Positions 54,848 through 62,056 of a stretch of DNA of 64,000 nucleotides are shown here, in pieces. Under the pieces are notes generated by a model. That model saw only the letters and a program-made list of their open reading frames with translations. It was not told where the DNA came from and searched no databases. Source of the stretch: Paenibacillus chondroitinus NBRC 15376 (lineage in GTDB: Bacteria; Bacillota; Bacilli; Paenibacillales; NBRC-103111); assembly GCF_004000765.1 (NCBI RefSeq), contig NZ_BILW01000005.1:62001-126000 (forward strand), in the 5' to 3' direction. Positions within the stretch are counted from its first letter, which is position 1; every line of letters starts with the position of its first letter. The position numbers and the translations under genes were made by a program.

Positions 54848-55618
54848 ATGGCGAATTGGTTTCGCAAAAATAACAGGGCTGAGCCTGCAGGTACTGAGGA
54901 TAAGATAATCCCTAACGAGTTGCAAGCAGCTATGCACGTACATAATTCGCCGCTGCTAACGGTAACGGGTGTTCATCGCTCTTTTCAAGTCGGCGGCGAG
55001 CGTTTAGAGGTACTGAAAGGGATTGAGATGGAACTCCGACCGCTTCAGCTTGTGATGCTCAAAGGCCGCTCAGGCTCAGGGAAAACAACACTTTTGAATT
55101 TAATTGGGGGGCTTGATCAGCCGAATGAGGGAGAAATCATGTTCCTAAATCATGCTTTCCATTTAGGGAGCGACAATGAACGAACGTTAGTTCGTCGAAA
55201 GGAGATCGGCTTTATTTTTCAATCGTATGCCTTAATGCCGTTATTATCAGCATGGGAAAATGTGGAGCTTGCGCTTCGCATGGCGGGTGTTCCTCGGTCT
55301 GAATGGAAAGAACGGGTTGCGTATTGTCTAGAGCTCGTCGGGCTCGGTAAGCGAATGTACCATCGGCCTTTCGAGCTGTCTGGTGGTGAGCAGCAGCGTG
55401 TTGCCATTGCCAAGGCGATTGCGCATCGACCTTCCTTGATTTTGGCCGACGAACCGACGGCTGAGCTGGACTCCCAGATGGGAGCACAAATCATGTCCGT
55501 TTTTCGCAGTATGATTGCAACGGAGCAGGTAACAATTTGTATGACGACCCATGACCCTACGATTTTGGAGGATGCCGATCATGTTTACGAAATGGTGGAC
55601 GGGAAATTCGTCTCCTAA
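54848..55618 (+). CDS. MacB/LolD-type ABC transporter ATPase
   Basis: A 256-residue ATPase with a 30-residue polar leader. Walker A is GRSGSGKTT, the Q-loop follows FIFQSYALMP, the signature is [11 protein letters not shown], Walker B LILADEPTAELD and the switch TTHD. This is the LolD/MacB class, which works with FtsX-like permeases rather than as an importer. It overlaps the adaptor gene by about 38 nt, and the permease follows. It is the first of two ATPases in the operon. Confidence 0.92.
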   Translation: MANWFRKNNRAEPAGTEDKIIPNELQAAMHVHNSPLLTVTGVHRSFQVGGERLEVLKGIEMELRPLQLVMLKGRSGSGKTTLLNLIGGLDQPNEGEIMFLNHAFHLGSDNERTLVRRKEIGFIFQSYALMPLLSAWENVELALRMAGVPRSEWKERVAYCLELVGLGKRMYHRPFELSGGEQQRVAIAKAIAHRPSLILADEPTAELDSQMGAQIMSVFRSMIATEQVTICMTTHDPTILEDADHVYEMVDGKFVS

Positions 55619-56675
55619 CTGGGGAAAGCCCGTAACTGCACTACTTATCTCTACTACACTTATTTTATCTTCCGGCTGCTCGCTGCTGCCAAAGGAACAG
55701 GAAGAAGAGGCGCTTCCAAGCATTAATCCGCCTAAGTTATCCAAGAAGCCTGAATATACGGTGAAAACAGAAACACTTGAGACGAAAGTAAGAGGGAGCG
55801 GGCGTCTCATGGCGCTGCAGGAAGAAAAGCTGTTCTTCTCCGAAGATATGACTTCCAAACGGATCAGTGCCATTCTCGTGAAAAATGGCGATGCGGTTGA
55901 GAAAGGTCAGCCCGTAGCTGAGCTGGACGTTTCGGATATGGAAAGCGATTTGAAGCGGAAGAGGCTTGAAACCCGCAAAGATGAGCTGACGATGATCGAA
56001 ACGCTGCGGAAAGCGGACGAAATGACGCCGGAGCAAATTGAGCAGGCCAAGATTGATTTTGAGCTGAAGCGGGAGGAACTCACGAAGCTGGAGAACCAAG
56101 TGAGTAAAGCGAAGCTTCTCGCACCGTTTAGCGGAACGATCGTCACGGTTACAGCGAAGAAAGGCGACACAGTGAAGTCAGAAGAGTCCGTCGCGACACT
56201 TGCGGACTTGAATGAATTGACGGTGGCGGCAAGTATAAGCGCAGACGATGCGAAGAAAGTCTCCATCGGCATGGAAGTCCAAGTGGATATTAACTCTGCC
56301 GGACAGCACAAAGGAAAGGTTAAGCAGCTGCCGAACCCGCAAGCGGCAGGGAATAATAACGGCGGCTTCCCGGGAGGCGGGCAAGACGGCAAGCAGGACT
56401 CCATTGATCAATATTTAGTCGTTCAGTTGGATGAATTTCCGAAAGGCCTGAATCGTGGAACACCGCTTAGCGTGACAATTATTACCCAAAGGAAAGAAAA
56501 CGCGACAACGATACCGCTTGCGGCGCTTCGTTCCTATTCCGGCCGGAATTATGTGCAGGTGGTTGATAATCAGGGAAATAAGAAGGAAGTTGATGTGGAA
56601 ATCGGTCAACAGACGTCAACGGATGTAGAGATTGTAAAAGGTCTTACCGCCGGACAGAAAGTAGTTGGTCGCTAA
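55581..56675 (+). CDS. HlyD/MacA-type adaptor lipoprotein
   Basis: A 364-residue membrane-fusion-type adaptor. The N-terminus has a hydrophobic signal (GKPVTALLISTTLILSSGC) with a possible lipobox cysteine at 33; the -3 residue is Ser, so the lipobox is not ideal. Then a barrel-sandwich domain, a charged alpha hairpin (residues about 125-180) and beta domains follow, with SKAKLLAPFSGTIVTVTAKKGD. A Gly/Asn-rich insert (NNNGGFPGGGQDGK) interrupts the distal part. ATG 55581 has GGAGG 9 nt upstream. The ORF overlaps the ATPase end and shares a base with the permease start (TAATG). Confidence 0.9.
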   Translation: MFTKWWTGNSSPNWGKPVTALLISTTLILSSGCSLLPKEQEEEALPSINPPKLSKKPEYTVKTETLETKVRGSGRLMALQEEKLFFSEDMTSKRISAILVKNGDAVEKGQPVAELDVSDMESDLKRKRLETRKDELTMIETLRKADEMTPEQIEQAKIDFELKREELTKLENQVSKAKLLAPFSGTIVTVTAKKGDTVKSEESVATLADLNELTVAASISADDAKKVSIGMEVQVDINSAGQHKGKVKQLPNPQAAGNNNGGFPGGGQDGKQDSIDQYLVVQLDEFPKGLNRGTPLSVTIITQRKENATTIPLAALRSYSGRNYVQVVDNQGNKKEVDVEIGQQTSTDVEIVKGLTAGQKVVGR

Positions 56676-59608
56676 TGTCTATTCCCATGCTGCGGTTTTT
56701 ATTTCGGAAAATGTGGAATACCCGCTGGCTGACGCTCAGCACATTGCTTGGTTTGATTATGGCTGTTGCGTTCACAACCAGCATACCGATGTATGCGGAC
56801 GGGTCGCTGAAGCGTGTCGTAGCCAAATCGCTCGAAGAGAAAAGCAGCGGACTTCCGGCAGGATCCGTGCTTATGCGATATCAAGCGGTTGGGACGGAAC
56901 GTGCAGGGTTAGACGAGCTAAAGGACGTCAATGTGTACATAGGAGAAGAAATTCCCAAAGAAATTGGATTTCCGATTGATACGTTCGCCAAAAGCTACAC
57001 GATCAAAGCAGCTCAAATAACCCCTGTTGATGCATCGAAAGTAGATCCCAGCAAAAGGCGGCAAATGGCGCTCACTTCATGGAGCGAGCTGAATAATCAC
57101 GTGGATTGGTCCATCGGTCAAATGGCTTCGGATCAAGTGCAGAACGGTATTCTGGAAGCTGTTGTTTTGGATGAAGCTTTATACCGGAATGATTTGCACA
57201 TCGGTGATGTGTTCAACTACTCGGTGTCTGGTGCAGGAGGCAGCCAACTGCTTAAGGTGAAGATTGTCGGCTCTTTCAAGCCAAAAAATGAAGCGGATGC
57301 CTATTGGTTTCAAGGTTTAGAGGGGTTACTTAACTCACTTATCGTAAGTGATGATGTTTTTATGAAGACATTGTTAACAGAGAAGAAAATTCCGCTCCAG
57401 TTGGCTAATTGGTATTATGCTTTCGACCTGCGGGATATTCAAACAAGTCAGTTGTCACCACTAGATCACCGTCTGGAGAGATTGGATATCAACCTCTTCC
57501 AGAAACTTAAAAATACGAAGGTCGATGTTTCCTTCAAGCCGATGCTTGCTGAATTTAAGGCGCAAAGCTTGCAGATGCAAATTTTATTATTCACGTTAGC
57601 AGCACCTATGATTGCCATGGTTTTCTATTACATTGTTATGAATGCCAGACAATCCCTGGATCGACAGCGGGGAGTTATCGCCACACTGCGAAGCAGGGGC
57701 GGCAGCACGAAGCAAATCATTGGCATTTATTTTCTGGAAGGTTTATCGCTAGGGATCATAGCGTTGGTAGTTGGACCGTTCATGGGCTGGTTCATGGCCA
57801 AAAGTATAGGTTCTTCCAGCGGGTTCCTGACTTTTGTGGACCGCAAATCAATTCCGGTCAGTTTTACCAAGGAAGCAATGCTGTACGGCGGGCTTGCTGT
57901 TTTAATCGCCATCCTGGCAAGTGTCATTCCTGCGGTTCTTTACGCCAAAGCTTCGATCGTGAACTATAATCAGCTCCTTGCTCGATCTGATCGATCTCCG
58001 CTATGGCAGCGTTGGTTTATAGACATTGTACTGCTCGGTGTTGTAGGTTATGGCTTTTATCTGTTTGATCAGCGTCAGGTGTTGTCTGTACAGACTGGCT
58101 TAACGACCGATCAGCTGCAAGTTCATCCGCTACTGTTTTTTGTGCCTGCACTCTCGATATTTGCGTTGGGATTATTCTTTTTGCGAATTTTCCCGTGGCT
58201 GCTGCGCTTTTTTGGATGGCTTGGGCGGAGATTCCTTCCGGTGCCTCTCTACTTAACACTTGTGCAGCTTTCCCGGTCGGCCAAAGCTTACTATCCATTA
58301 ATGCTGTTGTTGATTCTTACGCTGGGACTCGGCGTATACAATTCTTCGGCAGCACGCACGATTGATCTGAATTCCACAGAGCGAACGCTCTATCAATATG
58401 GAACGGATGTGGTGCTGCAAACGGTATGGGAAGGTTTCTCCGATGATCTGCCTAAAGATCCTAATGCAGGCGGAAATCAGGGTGGTGGCGCTGGAGGTAA
58501 TAACGGCGGCAACGGTGGCTCCGGGAATGGAGGAAACGGTGCTGGCGGTGGTCAAGGAGGCCAGGGCGGTCAGGGTAGTGGAAATCCCGGGGAGGAAACA
58601 CCATCGAAGATTCGCTACGTGGAGCCGCCATTTCAAGTATTTCGCGAGCTTGAAGGCGTTCAGGCAGCGGCAAGAGTGCTGCAAACCAAAGGTAATGTCG
58701 TGGTTTCCGGGAAATCGACGGGCCAAGGGCTTGTCATGGGCATCGATAACGTCGATTTTGCCAAAGTCGGGTGGTTCCGGCCAGATTTATTTCCAGCTCC
58801 TCCGTATCAATATTTGAATTTGCTTGGCAGCTATGAGCAAGCCGTTATCATTCCTTCTAATTATGCAAGCAAGTATGCGTTGAAAGCCGGGGATCTGCTC
58901 TCAATTACCATTAGCCAGCAGCCTGTGGAATTCGTCATCGTTGGCATTCTTCCGTACTGGCCAAGTCAATATCCCGATCAGACGCCATTTTTCATTACAA
59001 ATTTGGATTATGTATACGATCAAGCGCCTATGGTTCCTTATGAGGTTTGGCTGAAAATGAAACCAGACGCGAAAGTGGCGCCTATTGTTACTGCTTTGCA
59101 AGATAAGGGGATTGAGCTGGCTTCTGTGAAGGATGTTCGCAACGAGCTCATTGTTCAGAAGAAGCTTCCGGCCAGGGGCGGAGTTTTCGGGATTCTAAGC
59201 TTAGGCTTTCTCGTATCTGTCCTAGTGTCTTTAATCGGCTACATGTTGTACTGGTTCTTCAATCTTTCCAGTAGAGTCGTGCAGTTTGGGGTCCTTCGTG
59301 CTATGGGGCTTTCCCGTAAGCAATTGACCGGCATGCTGCTGCTTGAGCAAGGCTTTACAGCAGGTTTATCGATTGCTTTAGGAATTGCAATAGGTAAACT
59401 GACGAGTTATTTCTTCTTGCCTTTCTTGCAAACGTCTCAGAATGTGAAGACTCAGGTGCCGCCTTTCCGGGTTGTTTTCGATTCCAAAGACACCAATCAG
59501 CTCTATTTCGTTGTAGCTTTCATGATGGCAACAGGAGCTTTACTGCTGTTCTTGCACATTAGAAGGCTGCGTGTTCATCAAGCTGTGAAGCTCGGGGAGG
59601 AGAAATAG
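56675..59608 (+). CDS. Large FtsX-like ABC permease
   Basis: A 977-residue permease. One helix at about 13-33, a long extracellular domain, then FtsX-type helices around 305-450 with the characteristic RGVIATLRSRGGSTKQIIGI. A second set follows (about 450-560), another extracellular domain with an approximately 40-residue Gly/Asn-rich stretch (about 599-638), and three final helices with VLRAMGLSRKQLTGMLLLEQ. Two FtsX repeats in one chain suggest a complete transmembrane unit. It should couple ATPase action to the adaptor for export, efflux or envelope remodelling. Confidence 0.88.
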   Translation: MSIPMLRFLFRKMWNTRWLTLSTLLGLIMAVAFTTSIPMYADGSLKRVVAKSLEEKSSGLPAGSVLMRYQAVGTERAGLDELKDVNVYIGEEIPKEIGFPIDTFAKSYTIKAAQITPVDASKVDPSKRRQMALTSWSELNNHVDWSIGQMASDQVQNGILEAVVLDEALYRNDLHIGDVFNYSVSGAGGSQLLKVKIVGSFKPKNEADAYWFQGLEGLLNSLIVSDDVFMKTLLTEKKIPLQLANWYYAFDLRDIQTSQLSPLDHRLERLDINLFQKLKNTKVDVSFKPMLAEFKAQSLQMQILLFTLAAPMIAMVFYYIVMNARQSLDRQRGVIATLRSRGGSTKQIIGIYFLEGLSLGIIALVVGPFMGWFMAKSIGSSSGFLTFVDRKSIPVSFTKEAMLYGGLAVLIAILASVIPAVLYAKASIVNYNQLLARSDRSPLWQRWFIDIVLLGVVGYGFYLFDQRQVLSVQTGLTTDQLQVHPLLFFVPALSIFALGLFFLRIFPWLLRFFGWLGRRFLPVPLYLTLVQLSRSAKAYYPLMLLLILTLGLGVYNSSAARTIDLNSTERTLYQYGTDVVLQTVWEGFSDDLPKDPNAGGNQGGGAGGNNGGNGGSGNGGNGAGGGQGGQGGQGSGNPGEETPSKIRYVEPPFQVFRELEGVQAAARVLQTKGNVVVSGKSTGQGLVMGIDNVDFAKVGWFRPDLFPAPPYQYLNLLGSYEQAVIIPSNYASKYALKAGDLLSITISQQPVEFVIVGILPYWPSQYPDQTPFFITNLDYVYDQAPMVPYEVWLKMKPDAKVAPIVTALQDKGIELASVKDVRNELIVQKKLPARGGVFGILSLGFLVSVLVSLIGYMLYWFFNLSSRVVQFGVLRAMGLSRKQLTGMLLLEQGFTAGLSIALGIAIGKLTSYFFLPFLQTSQNVKTQVPPFRVVFDSKDTNQLYFVVAFMMATGALLLFLHIRRLRVHQAVKLGEEK

Positions 59609-59609
59609 A

Positions 59610-60533
59610 ATGATTACTTGTGAAGGCTTAGTCAAAATTTACAAATCAGACGAAGTGGAAGTTGTCGCTTTGCAAGGATTGAACATCCAAGTTGACGCCG
59701 GCGAGCTTATGGCCATTATCGGGAACAGCGGAAGCGGCAAGTCTACCTTGTTAAACATCTTGGGCGGTCTGGATCGTCCTTCCGCAGGTCAAGTGAAAGT
59801 CGGCGATTGGGATTTGTTGAAAATCACAGATAAGCAGCTGGTCGAATACAAACGGCATACAGTCGGCTTCATCTGGCAAAATAACGCCCGCAATCTTGTT
59901 TCCTATTTGACTGCACTTGAGAATGTAGAAATGCCGATGATGCTCAGCGGGAAATATGATCCCGCCTATGCCAAGCAATTGCTGGAATGGGTTGGGCTTA
60001 GCCATCGGCTGAACAATAAACTGCAAGAGCTGTCAGGCGGCGAACAGCAGCGTGTAGCCATCGCGATTTCGCTTGCAAACCGTCCGAGGCTGCTGCTTGC
60101 CGATGAACCTACGGGTTCCGTAGATTCCAAGACGGCGGATATGATACTAAACATTTTTCAGCGACTGAATAAAGAATTGGGGGTTACGATTGTGATTGTT
60201 ACCCATGATTTATCCATGGCTGGAAAAGTAGGAAGAGTCGTTGCCATCCGGGATGGAATGACCAGTTCAGAGTTTATTGCGCGCAGTCCGTCACTTGTAG
60301 GCACGGCGGGTATTGCGGGTGGACTTGCGAATAAGGACCATGAAGAGTTTGTGGTATTGGACCGCGCAGGCCGCTTGCAAGTGCCCAAAGCTTATCTGAA
60401 CGCCTTGCAAATCGAAGGCAAAGCAACGATGGAGTTTGACGGCGAGAAAATTATGATTAAAGCCCCAAAAGCCATACCGGCTTTTGGGGGCAAAGATATG
60501 AATTCACATGCTGACGGAGGTAAATCCAAATGA
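59610..60533 (+). CDS. ABC transporter ATPase with AbrB-like C-terminal tail
   Basis: A 307-residue ATPase whose first about 215 residues are a LolD-class domain: Walker [10 protein letters not shown], signature [11 protein letters not shown], Walker [13 protein letters not shown], switch VTHD. A C-terminal tail (about 230-307) includes [18 protein letters not shown] from residue 247, whose DxxGRxxxP core resembles the AbrB/MraZ swapped hairpin. The tail may dimerise or regulate the ATPase; this is inference. It begins 1 nt after the permease stop after GGGGAGGAG, and overlaps the next gene by 4 nt (ATGA). Confidence 0.9.
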   Translation: MITCEGLVKIYKSDEVEVVALQGLNIQVDAGELMAIIGNSGSGKSTLLNILGGLDRPSAGQVKVGDWDLLKITDKQLVEYKRHTVGFIWQNNARNLVSYLTALENVEMPMMLSGKYDPAYAKQLLEWVGLSHRLNNKLQELSGGEQQRVAIAISLANRPRLLLADEPTGSVDSKTADMILNIFQRLNKELGVTIVIVTHDLSMAGKVGRVVAIRDGMTSSEFIARSPSLVGTAGIAGGLANKDHEEFVVLDRAGRLQVPKAYLNALQIEGKATMEFDGEKIMIKAPKAIPAFGGKDMNSHADGGKSK

Positions 60534-62002
60534 AATCAATTACACGTAAAATGGTCGCTACATCTTTGACCTTGGCCATGATCGTACCCCTTGCAGTGGC
60601 TTGTACGAAGGGTGAGAAAACGGATGATAAACAGGAGCGGGTGCTGAAGATCGCCACATCCATGGGGTTCGGTGATGATGAGTATTTCCGGCAACAGTTT
60701 ACCGAAATATTTGAGTTCGCCAACCCGAATATTAAGATTGAAATGATTCCAACGATGGATGATAAATATCGCTATGGCGGGGTGCAGCCTGGTGAGAAGA
60801 TGCCGGATCCGATGGAGAAGCTGAAAGAGGTCATGCAGGGGGATAACCCGCCGGATGTCGTGATGGTCGGCTTCGAACAGCTGCCGGATATTATTGAAAG
60901 CAATATGCTGACGCAATTGGATCCGCTGATTACGAAAGATAAATTCGATACAACAGGCATTGTGCCTGCTGTCATTGATGGCATCAAAAACGCTGGCAGC
61001 GGTAAGTTGTATGCACTAGCTCCAACCTTCTCTTCCTCGGCATTGATTTATAATAAGAAAATGTTCACGGATGCCGGTGTTGATTTTCCGAAAGACGGCA
61101 TGACGTGGGATGAGGTTTTTGACCTTTCCAAACGGCTGACCAAAGGAGAAGGAGAGAACCGCTTGAACGGCTTCTCATTCTCAACGCAAGCTCAAGGCGA
61201 TTTATTCTATGGTATGCAAATGTACACGGCTCCCCTGCAACTCAAGATGTTTGATGATGCTGGCGATAAGATGACGGTGGATACGGATCAGTGGGAAAAA
61301 GTATGGACGAAGATGGCACAGCTGCAAAAAGACAATGTGTTCCCTGAGCTTATTGATCCACAAAAGGGGTTGAACCGTAAATTCGATCAAGAAAATCCTT
61401 TTGCTTATGACGATTTCATGTCGAACCGCTTGGCGATGGGAATCATTAATTACGGTCAAATTCAACAAATTACGAATGCGAACAAAAACGCTGCCAGCTA
61501 CAAAGGATTTACACCGATTGATTGGGATGTTGTAACAATTCCTTCACATCCTGAAGCGAAAGGCGTGGGCGGTTCCATTTATATGAATGGGATTATGGGG
61601 ATTAACGCGAAAGCCCAGAATCCGGACGATGCCTGGAAATTCATTAAATTCGTGAATGGCGATGACTGGGCCAAACTGAAATCATACAGTTCTTATAACT
61701 TAGTTGCGCGTTCCAAGTATTTGAAGCCGAAAGACGGTATGGATTTCCATATGGAAGCATTTTACAATGTCATTCCTGCACCATCGGATAATAACTTCAA
61801 AATTTATCGTGATAAGCCGAACATTTATCAAGTCCAAGAAATTGGCCATCAATTGTTTAACAATGTTTTACAAGGAAAAACGACGGCTCGTGAGGCACTG
61901 AAAGAATGGCAAACCCAAGGCGATGCAATGCTGAAGCAAATGAAGGAAAATCCAGGTGAACCACCGAGACCTATGACTATGCAAGCAGTGCCTGCCGGTT
62001 AA
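60530..62002 (+). CDS. Extracellular solute-binding lipoprotein (family 1 type)
   Basis: A 490-residue protein with a lipoprotein signal ending in PLAVAC (Cys25), then a sugar-binding-type SBP fold: IATSMGFGDDEYFRQQFTEIF near the start, TFSSSALIYNKKMFTDAGVDFP, DGMTWDEVFDLSKRLTKGEG, SNRLAMGIINYGQI and NPDDAWKFIKFVNGDDWAKL. A Pro-rich C-terminal tail (NPGEPPRPMTMQAVPAG) follows. SBPs normally feed MalF/MalG-type importers, but none is adjacent; it is translationally coupled to an export-class ATPase. The ligand is unknown. Confidence 0.9.
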   Translation: MKSITRKMVATSLTLAMIVPLAVACTKGEKTDDKQERVLKIATSMGFGDDEYFRQQFTEIFEFANPNIKIEMIPTMDDKYRYGGVQPGEKMPDPMEKLKEVMQGDNPPDVVMVGFEQLPDIIESNMLTQLDPLITKDKFDTTGIVPAVIDGIKNAGSGKLYALAPTFSSSALIYNKKMFTDAGVDFPKDGMTWDEVFDLSKRLTKGEGENRLNGFSFSTQAQGDLFYGMQMYTAPLQLKMFDDAGDKMTVDTDQWEKVWTKMAQLQKDNVFPELIDPQKGLNRKFDQENPFAYDDFMSNRLAMGIINYGQIQQITNANKNAASYKGFTPIDWDVVTIPSHPEAKGVGGSIYMNGIMGINAKAQNPDDAWKFIKFVNGDDWAKLKSYSSYNLVARSKYLKPKDGMDFHMEAFYNVIPAPSDNNFKIYRDKPNIYQVQEIGHQLFNNVLQGKTTAREALKEWQTQGDAMLKQMKENPGEPPRPMTMQAVPAG

Positions 62003-62056
62003 TAACGACTAACGATAAGATGACAGTTACAAACAATGAAGGAGGCCATTCACACC

